This document shows positions 51,653 to 60,152 of a stretch of 64,000 nt of DNA, one piece after another. The stretch's first letter is position 1. Every line of letters begins with the position of its first letter. Source of the stretch: Streptomyces sp. CB01373 (GTDB lineage Bacteria; Actinomycetota; Actinomycetes; Streptomycetales; Streptomycetaceae); the NCBI RefSeq assembly GCF_002803075.1, contig NZ_NNBK01000014.1, forward strand, positions 62,001 to 126,000, written 5' to 3'. A program made the translations under genes and the position numbers. The notes under the pieces were generated by a model that was not told the origin of the DNA, made no database searches, and saw only the letters and a program-made list of their open reading frames with translations.

Positions 51653-53041
51653 CTACTCGGCCTCGACGACGGTGACCCGGCCGACGCCCAGGGCCTCGAC
51701 GGGCTCCTTGATCTGCGCCGCGTCACCGACGAGGACCGTCACGAGACGGTCCACCGGGAAGGCGTTGACGACGGCCGCGGTGGCCTCCACCGTGCCCGTG
51801 GCGGCGAGCTGCTGATAGAGCGTCGCCTGGTAGTCGTCGGGCAGGTGCTGCTCGACCTGGTCGGCCAGCGTGCCCGCCACGGCGGCGGCCGTCTCGTACT
51901 TCAGCGGGGCCACACCGACGAGGTTCTGCACGGCGACGTCACGCTCGGCGTCGGTGAGGCCCTCGGCGGCGAGCTTGCGCAGCACCGTGAACAGGTCGTC
52001 CAGGGCCGGGCCGGTGTTCGGGGTGTCGACCGAGCCGCTGATGGCAAGCATCGCGGCGCCCGACCCGTCGGGGGCCGAACGCATCACCTGGCCGAACGCC
52101 CGGACGCCGTAGGTGTAGCCCTTCTCCTCGCGCAGGACGCGGTCCAGGCGGGAGGTGAGGGTGCCGCCGAGGCAGTAGGTGCCGAGCACCTGGGCGGGCC
52201 ACACACGGGCGTGCCGGTCGGGGCCGATCCGGCCGATGAGCAACTGCGTCTGGACGGCGCCGGGCCGGTCCACGATGACCACCCGGCCGGTGTCGTCGGC
52301 GGTGACCGGAGGCACGGGCCGCGGCTTGGCGGGCGCGCCGTTCCAGGCGCCCAGGGTCCGGCCCAGCAGCTCGTCGAGGTCGACTCCGGTGAGGTCGCCG
52401 ACGACCACGGCGGTGGCCGTGGCCGGGCGCACGTGCCGGTCGTAGAAGGCGCGGACGGCCGCCGAGTCGATGGCGCCGACCGTCTCCTCGGTGCCCTGGC
52501 GGGGACGCGACATGCGCGAGTCGGCCGGGAAGAGCTCCTTGGACAGCTCCTTGGCGGCGCGGCGGGCCGGGTTGGCCAGCTCGTGCGGGATCTCGTCGAG
52601 CCGGTTGCGCACCAGCCGCTCGACCTCGGAGTCGGCGAACGCGGGCGCCCTGAGGGCGTCGGACAGCAGGCCGAGCCCCTTGGCCAGACGCGAGGCCGGG
52701 ACCTCCAGGCTCAGCCGCACGCCGGGGTGGTCGGCGTGCGCGTCGAGGGTGGCGCCCGCGCGCTCCAGCTCGGCGGCGAACTCCTCGGCGGAGTGCTTGT
52801 CGGTGCCCTCGGAGAAGGCCCGCGCCGTGATCGTGGCCACGCCGTCCAGGCCGGCCGGCTCCGCCTCCAGGGGCGCGTCCAGCAGCACCTCCACGGCGAC
52901 GACCTGCTGGCCGGGGCGGTGGCAGCGCAGCACCGTCAGGCCGTTGTCCAGCGTCCCGCGCTCGGGGGCGGGGAACGCCCACGGCCTGGCCGCGCCGGCC
53001 CGGGGCTGGGGGTGGAACTCCATCGTGGCGAGCTCGGTCAC
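51653..53041 (-). CDS. M16 peptidase family protein, non-catalytic subunit
   Basis: 462 residues, GTG start at 53041 overlapping the stop of the upstream M16 gene (GTGA). M16 fold with VLRCHRPGQQVVAVEVLLDA and GGTLTSRLDRVLREEKGYTYGV, the R...Y substrate-binding region. The HxxEH zinc motif is absent: the equivalent helix reads TITARAFSEGTD. It is therefore the partner of the catalytic subunit, as in two-component M16B proteases. Confidence 0.9.
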   Translation of the reverse strand: MTELATMEFHPQPRAGAARPWAFPAPERGTLDNGLTVLRCHRPGQQVVAVEVLLDAPLEAEPAGLDGVATITARAFSEGTDKHSAEEFAAELERAGATLDAHADHPGVRLSLEVPASRLAKGLGLLSDALRAPAFADSEVERLVRNRLDEIPHELANPARRAAKELSKELFPADSRMSRPRQGTEETVGAIDSAAVRAFYDRHVRPATATAVVVGDLTGVDLDELLGRTLGAWNGAPAKPRPVPPVTADDTGRVVIVDRPGAVQTQLLIGRIGPDRHARVWPAQVLGTYCLGGTLTSRLDRVLREEKGYTYGVRAFGQVMRSAPDGSGAAMLAISGSVDTPNTGPALDDLFTVLRKLAAEGLTDAERDVAVQNLVGVAPLKYETAAAVAGTLADQVEQHLPDDYQATLYQQLAATGTVEATAAVVNAFPVDRLVTVLVGDAAQIKEPVEALGVGRVTVVEAE

Positions 53042-54411
53042 TTCGCCGCCTCCTCGGTCTCGTCGGTGGCCGCGGCGTCCGCGTCCTGGGCGTCGTCCTG
53101 CGCAGCGGCGGCGGTCGGCTCGTAGACGAGCACCGCGCGGTTGTCGGGACGCAGACGGGACTTGGCGACCTCCTGGACCTCCTCGGGCGTCACCTCCAGG
53201 ACCCGGGCGACGGCGGTCAGGGCGAGCTGCGGGTCGCCGAACAGGACGGCGTAACGGCACAGTTCGTCGGCGCGGCCGGCGACCGTGCCGAGGCGGTCCA
53301 GCCACTCGCGCTCCAGCTGGGCCTGCGCGCGCTCCATCTCCTCGGCCGTCGGACCCTGTTCGGCGAACCGGGCGAGCTCCTCGTCGATCGCCGACTCGAT
53401 GACGGGGACCTCGACATCGCCGGAGGTCTTCACGTCCAGCCAGCCGAGGGAGGGCGCGCCGGACAGCCGCAGCAGGCCGAAACCGGCCGCGACAGCCGTA
53501 CGGTCGCGGCGCACCAGCCGGTTGTAGAGCCGCGAGGACTCGCCGCCGCCGAGGATGGTGAGCGCCAGGTCGGCCGCGTCGCACACGCGCGTGCCGTCGT
53601 GCGGGAGCCGGTAGGCGGCCATCAGGGCGCGGGCCGGGACCTCCTCCTCGACGACCTCGCGCAGCTGCCCGCCGATGACGTCGGGCAGGGAGCCGTCGCG
53701 GGGCTCGGGCTTGCCGTCGTGGGACGCGATGGAGCCGAAGTACTTCTCGACCCAGGCGAGCGTCTGCTCCGGGTCGATGTCACCGACGACCGACAGGACG
53801 GCGTTGTTCGGGGCGTAGTACGTGCGGAAGAACGCGCGCGCGTCCTCCAGCGTGGCCGCGTCGAGGTCCGCCATGGATCCGATCGGCGTGTGGTGGTACG
53901 GGTGGCCCTCCGGGTAGGCGAGGGCGGTCAGCCGCTCGAAGGCGGTGCCGTAGGGGACGTTGTCGTAGCGCTGGCGGCGCTCGTTCTTGACGACGTCCCG
54001 CTGGTTCTCCATGGACTCGTCGTCCAGCGCCGCGAGCAGCGAGCCCATGCGGTCGGCCTCCAGCCAGAGGGCGAGCTCCAGCTGGTGGGTGGGCATCGTC
54101 TCGAAGTAGTTGGTGCGCTCGAAGCTGGTGGTGCCGTTGAGCGAGCCGCCCGCGCCCTGCACCAGTTCGAAGTGGCCGTTGCCCTTGACCTGGGCGGAGC
54201 CCTGGAACATCAGGTGCTCGAAAAGGTGAGCCAGGCCGGTGCGTCCCTTGACCTCGTGGCGCGAGCCGACGTCGTACCAGAGGCACACCGCCGCGACCGG
54301 GGTCAGGTGGTCCTCGGAGAGCACCACGCGCAGGCCGTTGGCCAGGCGGTACTCGGTCGCTGTCAGGCCGCCGGAGCCTGCCTCGGCTGCAGCCGTGTGA
54401 CCCATGGGCAT
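53038..54411 (-). CDS. M16 zinc metallopeptidase, catalytic subunit
   Basis: 457 residues from ATG 54411, with GAAGGG upstream. The inverted zinc motif is GLAHLFEHLMFQG (HxxEH) with the downstream glutamate in SMENQRDVVKNERRQRYDN. Processing-peptidase-like. Probably degrades peptides in the cytoplasm together with the coupled second subunit. The C-terminus is Ala/Asp/Glu-rich. Confidence 0.92.
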   Translation of the reverse strand: MPMGHTAAAEAGSGGLTATEYRLANGLRVVLSEDHLTPVAAVCLWYDVGSRHEVKGRTGLAHLFEHLMFQGSAQVKGNGHFELVQGAGGSLNGTTSFERTNYFETMPTHQLELALWLEADRMGSLLAALDDESMENQRDVVKNERRQRYDNVPYGTAFERLTALAYPEGHPYHHTPIGSMADLDAATLEDARAFFRTYYAPNNAVLSVVGDIDPEQTLAWVEKYFGSIASHDGKPEPRDGSLPDVIGGQLREVVEEEVPARALMAAYRLPHDGTRVCDAADLALTILGGGESSRLYNRLVRRDRTAVAAGFGLLRLSGAPSLGWLDVKTSGDVEVPVIESAIDEELARFAEQGPTAEEMERAQAQLEREWLDRLGTVAGRADELCRYAVLFGDPQLALTAVARVLEVTPEEVQEVAKSRLRPDNRAVLVYEPTAAAAQDDAQDADAAATDETEEAAK

Positions 54412-54759
54412 GTACGTCCCTTCGATCGCGATGGCGGTCTGCGAACCGCCCTTTTCCTGCCGGTCCTGCCACTGTATGCAAGCGTGCGGACCCGTGGCGA
54501 AGTTCCCACGGTCCGTACGCCGAGAGCGAGACGGAAAGCCGCGCGTCACGGCACCGCGGAACAGGACGTCCCCGCAGTTCGCACCGGCACCAGAGGCACC
54601 ACCGCCACCAGCGGCCACGGGACGGCGGGGGTCCCCGGAGGCGGGGCGGGAGGGCGGAACGTGCCCTGTGGGGACGGGGCGTGGTCCGGGCTGTCAGTCG
54701 CGCGGTCCACAATGGTCCGCGTCAGATCCCGTCCACGCTTCAGCAAGGAGCCGGCAGCG

Positions 54760-57216
54760 ATGGCCCGCCGCAGCACGAAGACCCCGCCGCCCGACGACTC
54801 GTACGAGGAGAGGATCCTCGACATCGACGTCGTCGACGAGATGCAGGGCTCCTTCCTCGAGTACGCGTACTCGGTCATCTACTCCCGCGCGCTGCCGGAC
54901 GCCCGGGACGGACTCAAGCCGGTGCACCGCCGCATCGTCTACCAGATGAACGAGATGGGGCTGCGCCCCGAGCGCGGCTACGTGAAGTGCGCCCGCGTCG
55001 TCGGCGAGGTCATGGGCAAGCTGCACCCGCACGGCGACGCGTCGATCTACGACGCCCTGGTGCGCCTGGCCCAGCCCTTCTCGATGCGTGTCCCGCTCGT
55101 CGACGGCCACGGCAACTTCGGCTCGCTGGGCAACGACGACCCGCCGGCCGCCATGCGGTACACCGAGTGCCGGATGGCCGAGGCCACGAGCCTGATGACG
55201 GAGTCCATCGACGAGGACACCGTCGACTTCGCCCCCAACTACGACGGCCAGGAGCAGGAGCCGGTGGCCCTGCCGGCCGCCTTCCCGAACCTGCTGGTGA
55301 ACGGCGCCTCCGGCATCGCCGTCGGCATGGCCACGAACATGCCCCCGCACAACCTCAACGAGGTCATCGCGGCCGCCCGCCACCTCATCCGCCACCCGAA
55401 CGCGGACCTGGACGCCCTGATGCGGCACGTCCCGGGCCCGGACCTGCCCACCGGCGGCCGGATCGTCGGCCTGTCCGGGATCAGGGACGCCTACGAGAGC
55501 GGCCGCGGCACCTTCAAGATCCGCGCGACGGTCTCGGTGGAGACCGTGACGGCGCGCCGCAAGGGGCTGGTCGTCACCGAGCTGCCCTTCGCCGTCGGCC
55601 CGGAGAAGGTGATCGCCAAGATCAAGGACCTGGTCGGCTCGAAGAAGGTCCAGGGCATCGCCGACGTCAAGGACCTCACCGACCGCGAGCACGGACTGCG
55701 CCTGGTCATCGAGATCAAGAACGGCTTCGTGCCCGAGGCCGTCCTGGAGCAGCTGTACAAGCTGACGCCGATGGAGGAGTCCTTCGGCATCAACAACGTC
55801 GCCCTGGTCGACGGCCAGCCCCTCACGCTCGGTCTGAAGGAGCTGCTGGAGGTCTACCTCGACCACCGCTTCGAGGTCGTACGGCGCCGCAGCGAGTACC
55901 GGCGGCGCAAGCGGCGCGACCGACTGCACCTGGTGGAGGGCCTGCTCACCGCGCTGGTGGACATCGACGAGGTCATCCGTCTGATCCGCTCCAGCGAGAA
56001 CTCCGCGCAGGCCAAGGAGCGCCTGATGCGGCGCTTCTCGCTGAGCGAGGTCCAGACCCAGTACATCCTCGACACCCCGCTGCGCCGGCTGACCAAGTAC
56101 GACCGCATCGAGCTGGAGGCGGAGAAGGGCAAGCTCATCGCGGAGATCGAGGAACTGACCCGGATCCTTGAGTCCGACGCGGAGCTGCGCAAGCTGGTCT
56201 CGGCCGAACTGGCCGCGGTCGCCAAGAAGTTCGGCACTCCCCGGCGCACGATGCTGCTGGAGGCGAGCAACGTCCCGGCCGCCGTGGTGCCGTTGCAGGT
56301 GGCGGACGACCCGTGCCGCGTCCTGCTGTCCTCGACGGGTCTGATGGCCCGCACGACGAACGGCGAACCGTTCGCGCAGGGCACGGACGGCAAGCGTCAG
56401 AAGCACGACGTGATCGTCTCGGCGGTCCCGGCGACCGGCCGGGGCGAGGTGGGCGTGGTGACGTCGGCGGGCCGTCTGCTCCGCGTGAACGTCGTCGACC
56501 TGCCCCATCTGCCGGAGCAGACGTCGGCTCCGAATCTCGCCGGCGGAGCGCCACTGGCGGAGTTCGTCTCCCTGGAGGACGACGAGACCGTGGTCTGCCT
56601 GACCACGCTGGACGAGTCGTCTCCGGGCCTGGCGCTCGGTACCGAGCAGGGCGTCGTCAAGCGGGTCGTGCCCGACTACCCCTCCAGCAAGGAGGAGTTG
56701 GAGGTCATCACACTCAAGGAGGGTGACCGGATCGTCGGCGCGGTCGAGCTGCGCACCGGTGAGGAGGACCTGGTCTTCATCACGGACGACGCCCAGCTCC
56801 TGCGCTACCAGGCCTCCCAGGTCCGCCCGCAGGGCCGCCCGGCCGGCGGCATGGCCGGCATCAAGCTCACCGAGGGCGCCAAGGTCATCTCGTTCACGGC
56901 CGTCGACCCGGCCGCAAACGCGATCGTCCTCACCATCGCAGGCTCGCGCGGCTCGCTGGACGACTCCGTGCAGACGACGGGCAAGGTCACACCGTTCGAC
57001 CAGTACCCGCGCAAGGGCCGCGCCACCGGCGGTGTGCGCTGCCAGCGGTTCCTGAAGGGCGAGGACTGCCTGGCCTTCGCCTGGGCGGGGCCCACCCCGG
57101 CCCTGGCCACGCAGAAGAACGGCAGCCCGGCCGAACTCCCGCAGCTCGACCCGCGCCGCGACGGCTCGGGCGTGTCGCTGCCGAAGACGGTGGCGGTGGT
57201 CGCGGGGCCCGTCTAG
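54760..57216 (+). CDS. parC: DNA topoisomerase IV subunit A (GyrA-like)
   Basis: 818 residues from ATG 54760, with AAGGAG nine bases upstream; the long frame further upstream is not coding. Winged helix and tower: YSVIYSRALPDARDGLKPVH, GKLHPHGDASIYDALVRLAQ, and catalytic Tyr in AAMRYTECRMA. The C-terminal beta-pinwheel has the TTNGEPFAQGTDG and RATGGVRCQRFLKG repeats. Decatenates chromosomes with ParE. The TAG stop is the last three bases of the CTAG that begins the miniature element. Confidence 0.9.
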   Translation: MARRSTKTPPPDDSYEERILDIDVVDEMQGSFLEYAYSVIYSRALPDARDGLKPVHRRIVYQMNEMGLRPERGYVKCARVVGEVMGKLHPHGDASIYDALVRLAQPFSMRVPLVDGHGNFGSLGNDDPPAAMRYTECRMAEATSLMTESIDEDTVDFAPNYDGQEQEPVALPAAFPNLLVNGASGIAVGMATNMPPHNLNEVIAAARHLIRHPNADLDALMRHVPGPDLPTGGRIVGLSGIRDAYESGRGTFKIRATVSVETVTARRKGLVVTELPFAVGPEKVIAKIKDLVGSKKVQGIADVKDLTDREHGLRLVIEIKNGFVPEAVLEQLYKLTPMEESFGINNVALVDGQPLTLGLKELLEVYLDHRFEVVRRRSEYRRRKRRDRLHLVEGLLTALVDIDEVIRLIRSSENSAQAKERLMRRFSLSEVQTQYILDTPLRRLTKYDRIELEAEKGKLIAEIEELTRILESDAELRKLVSAELAAVAKKFGTPRRTMLLEASNVPAAVVPLQVADDPCRVLLSSTGLMARTTNGEPFAQGTDGKRQKHDVIVSAVPATGRGEVGVVTSAGRLLRVNVVDLPHLPEQTSAPNLAGGAPLAEFVSLEDDETVVCLTTLDESSPGLALGTEQGVVKRVVPDYPSSKEELEVITLKEGDRIVGAVELRTGEEDLVFITDDAQLLRYQASQVRPQGRPAGGMAGIKLTEGAKVISFTAVDPAANAIVLTIAGSRGSLDDSVQTTGKVTPFDQYPRKGRATGGVRCQRFLKGEDCLAFAWAGPTPALATQKNGSPAELPQLDPRRDGSGVSLPKTVAVVAGPV

Positions 57217-57378
57217 GGTCTTTCGTTTGGATCAGGCCGGATCAGGGAGCGGGGTCTGGTGCCGTGTATCGCAAGGCGGAGGAGGGCGGCAGGGCGGAGC
57301 CCTGCCAACCGACGACAACACCGCGAGGCACGGTGCCAGGGCCCGCGAGCCCGGCATGATCCAAACGAGAGGCCCTAG
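57213..57378. repeat. CTAG-bounded miniature inverted-repeat element, family 2
   Basis: 166 bp. Terminal inverted repeats CTAGGGTCTTTCGTTTGGAT (left) and CTAGGGCCTCTCGTTTGGAT (right, reverse complement) differ at two positions. The interior has CGCAAGGCGGAG, a palindrome, and CGACAACACCGCGAGGCACG, resembling the interior of family 1 although the ends are unrelated. It separates convergent parC and the CobW gene and may serve as their terminator. Confidence 0.78.
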
Positions 57379-57412
57379 GCCGGGGGTCCGCCGGGTCCGG
57401 GGCCGGTTTCGG

Positions 57413-58546
57413 TCAGGCCAGGTCCGGGTCCGGCAGGTCCGGGTCCGTTTGACCCGGGGCCTCGGGGTCGTGTCTCTCGGGGTCCCGTACGTAGCGCAGG
57501 ACGCCCCACATGCCGTGCTCGTCGGCGTGCGGGGTGTCCTGCTTGCACACCTCCAGCTCCTTGCCGAGGGCGCCCGCGTCGATGCCGGAGCCGATGAGCA
57601 CGAGCTGGGTGGGACGGGGGTCGTCGCCGTCCGGCCAGGGCTCGGGGTAGAAGCGCAGGAAACGCCCGACGGCGTGCACGGCGTAGCGGTTGCGCACGTC
57701 GTGGCGGCCGAAGCCGACGTACCCCTTGATCCGGTAGAGCCCGTCGGGGCGGCTGTCCAGGAACCGCATCAGCCGGCGAGGATCGAGCGGCACGTCGGAG
57801 ACGAAGGAGAGACTGTCGTAGCCGGCGTGCAGATGCGCGGCGTGGTGGTCGTCGTCCTCGTCCGCGCCGGACGCGTGCAGGTCGTCGAAGGAGAGCTGCC
57901 CGATCCGCTCCTCGCTCGGCCGGCAGTCGAAGAGGAACTCCGGGTCCACCCTGCCGTACGAGGCCGGGACGACGGCGGCCCCGTCGGCCAGGGACCGTAC
58001 GAGTGCGAGCACCTTCTCGCCGTCGGCCGCCCGGTCGGTCTTGTTGACGACGACGAGGTCGGCGAGCGCGAGATGCCGGTCGATCTCGGGATGCCGCGCA
58101 CGGGTGTCGCCGAACTCGGCGGCATCCACGACCTCGACGAGCCCGCCGTAGACGACCCGGGGGTTCTCGGAGGCCAGCACCATGCGGACGAGTTCCTGGG
58201 GTTCGGCGAGCCCGCTGGCCTCGATGACGACGACGTCGATACCGGCGGCCGGGCTCGTCAACCGGTCGAGGTAGACGTCGAGTTCACTGGCGTCCACCGC
58301 ACAGCACAGGCACCCGTTGCCCAGGGAGACGGTGGAGTCCCCGAGGGCTCCCGCGACCGCCATGGCGTCGATCTCGATCGCGCCGAAGTCGTTGACGATC
58401 GCGCCGATGCGGCTGCCGCCGCTGCGGTGCAGCAGGTGGTTGAGGAGCGTGGTCTTGCCCGAGCCCAGAAAACCGGCGAGCACCACGACCGGGATCTGCG
58501 CCGCGCTGCGGCTCGGACTCGGGTACCGGCTCGGCTGACTCACCAC
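57413..58546 (-). CDS. CobW/G3E-family metallochaperone GTPase
   Basis: 377 residues from the first of two tandem GTGs (58546; 58543 possible). Walker A GFLGSGKTTLLNHLL; metal-binding GNGCLCCAV (CxCC); Walker B-like VVVIEASGLAEP; NKTD; a His/Asp-rich loop (DEDDDHHAAHLHAG); and the C-terminal CobW_C domain (DGLYRIKGYVGFG). GTP-driven delivery of zinc, cobalt or iron to target enzymes. Transcription runs away from the iron-boxed gene. Confidence 0.9.
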   Translation of the reverse strand: MVSQPSRYPSPSRSAAQIPVVVLAGFLGSGKTTLLNHLLHRSGGSRIGAIVNDFGAIEIDAMAVAGALGDSTVSLGNGCLCCAVDASELDVYLDRLTSPAAGIDVVVIEASGLAEPQELVRMVLASENPRVVYGGLVEVVDAAEFGDTRARHPEIDRHLALADLVVVNKTDRAADGEKVLALVRSLADGAAVVPASYGRVDPEFLFDCRPSEERIGQLSFDDLHASGADEDDDHHAAHLHAGYDSLSFVSDVPLDPRRLMRFLDSRPDGLYRIKGYVGFGRHDVRNRYAVHAVGRFLRFYPEPWPDGDDPRPTQLVLIGSGIDAGALGKELEVCKQDTPHADEHGMWGVLRYVRDPERHDPEAPGQTDPDLPDPDLA

Positions 58547-58701
58547 GCGACCTCTCTCATGCCGACGCGTGCACCGGCTCACGGCCCTGCGCACGTACGA
58601 GGATGGAATGCCGACCAAGGATACGAGCCGTGCGCACGCCGGGGCGCTGCGCGAGCGCCCGGCGAAGATCACCCCTACGGCTGGCGTGGATCCGGGCCGA
58701 G

Positions 58702-58720
58702 TCAGGTTAGGCTCACCTGC
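58702..58720 (+). promoter_or_regulatory. Iron box (DmdR/IdeR operator)
   Basis: TCAGGTTAGGCTCACCTGC matches the consensus TTAGGTTAGGCTCACCTAA at 16 of 19 positions. It ends exactly at the base before the GTG start of the next gene, so repressor binding would cover the start region; transcription may be leaderless. Confidence 0.8.
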
Positions 58721-59662
58721 GTGAGTACGTGCTCTACCGTCTCCCGGCAGCTCGACGAGCCGATGGCCGCCACCGCGGCCACGGCGACGACATGGCTGCT
58801 GCTGGAACAGCCCGGCCCCTGGGGTGCCAAGGCACTCACTTCGAGCCACCTGGACCCCACGCTCGGACGTGCGCTCGATCGCGCGGCGCGGGGCACCGGC
58901 GTCCGGATCGCGCTCATCCGCCGTCCGGGGCGGCACGCCGACCGCCGCACCCAGTCCGTACGGCATGTGTACGCGGCCCATACGGTCCCGGGGAACGTAT
59001 GGCTGCGCAGCGCCGTGACCGCCGACCCGGAACGCCTGCTGGCCCTCGACTTCGCCGCGCTGGGCATGGGCGACCACGACACCTTCGACGCCGCCCTCCA
59101 GGGCGGGCCGCACACAGGTGATCCGCTCGCGCTGGTGTGCACCAACGGCAAGCGTGACCAGTGCTGCGCCCTGCTCGGCCGTCCCCTCGCGGCCGAACTC
59201 GCCGCCTCCGGGGTCCAGGACGTCTGGGAGGTCACGCACCTGGGCGGCCACCGTTTCTCGCCGACCCTGCTCGTGCTGCCGTTCGGATACGCCTACGGCC
59301 GGGCCGAGGCCCACGCCGTCAAGGAGATCCTGCACCGTGTGGGCGAGGGCCGGATGGTCCTCGAGGGCTGCCGGGGCCGAACGGCCTGGGAACGGCCCGG
59401 GCAGGCCGCGGAACTGGCGGTGCGGGAGACGGCGCGCGAGTACCGCGCGGACGCGCTGAGCGTCGTACGCACCGACGGATCGGCGCCGCGCTGGGAGGTC
59501 ACCGTCGCCCACGCCGACGGACGCCGGTGGCACGTGGCCGTGTCCCAGGGGGCCGCCCTGCCGCCGCGCCCGGAGAGCTGCGGCACCTCGGTGCTGGGCG
59601 GGCCCACGCACATGGACGTGACCGCCGTCCGCGAACTGGCGACCGCACCACTGACGGCCTGA
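58721..59662 (+). CDS. Sucrase/ferredoxin-like protein (thioredoxin-like [2Fe-2S]), iron-regulated
   Basis: 313 residues, GTG at 58721 directly after the iron box. The family (often mislabelled sucrase ferredoxin) has LLLEQPGPWGAKAL at the N-terminus, then VCTNGKRDQCCALLGRPLAA with the cluster cysteines, THLGGHRFSPTLLVLPFGYA, and a C-terminal domain with a further Cys. A cytoplasmic iron-sulphur protein of unclear redox role. Repressed when iron is plentiful if the box functions, so a role in siderophore-iron release or iron-limited metabolism is plausible inference. Confidence 0.88.
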   Translation: MSTCSTVSRQLDEPMAATAATATTWLLLEQPGPWGAKALTSSHLDPTLGRALDRAARGTGVRIALIRRPGRHADRRTQSVRHVYAAHTVPGNVWLRSAVTADPERLLALDFAALGMGDHDTFDAALQGGPHTGDPLALVCTNGKRDQCCALLGRPLAAELAASGVQDVWEVTHLGGHRFSPTLLVLPFGYAYGRAEAHAVKEILHRVGEGRMVLEGCRGRTAWERPGQAAELAVRETAREYRADALSVVRTDGSAPRWEVTVAHADGRRWHVAVSQGAALPPRPESCGTSVLGGPTHMDVTAVRELATAPLTA

Positions 59663-60152
59663 CGGCTCACCAGCCACGGGCTGCCCACTGACGGCCCACG
59701 GACCGGGGCAACGGTCCGGCGGGGCGACTCGGGACAACGGCGACACGGCACCGCCGCCGGGAGACAGCCGCACGACAGCACGGCAGCACAGCGTCGGCAC
59801 GGCGGACCGGCGGACCGCAGCACAGCCTCGACACGGCGATCCGGCGGCACGGCAGCGGCGCGGGACAGCGCCAGGCGGCGCCGCGAGGCAGCCGCACGGC
59901 AGCAGATCAGCGCGATGACTCGACGCGACACCGCGACCGCACGGCGGAACGGCGGCCGCCCGGCGGCACGACGGAACGGCGGCAAGCCGGGGCAACGGCG
60001 CGGGACAGCGGCGACACCGCAGTCGCGCGACGGAACGGCAGCGGCAAGGCGACGGGCCGAGGCGGGGCGGCCGTGCGGCGGTGGTGTGAGAGATGATCCG
60101 CGCCACACACCGGGAACAGCCCGGGAACGGCCCCGTGTCCCGACGTACTGTC
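59663..60152. other. T-poor low-complexity intergenic region
   Basis: About 490 bp. From about 59690 to 60085 the plus strand is nearly lacking T and made of repeated short units (CGGCACGGC, GCGGGACAGCG, GACGGAACGGC). Long frames through it on both strands are Arg/Pro/Ala-rich artefacts. The promoter of the sensor kinase must lie at its right end. Confidence 0.6.
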
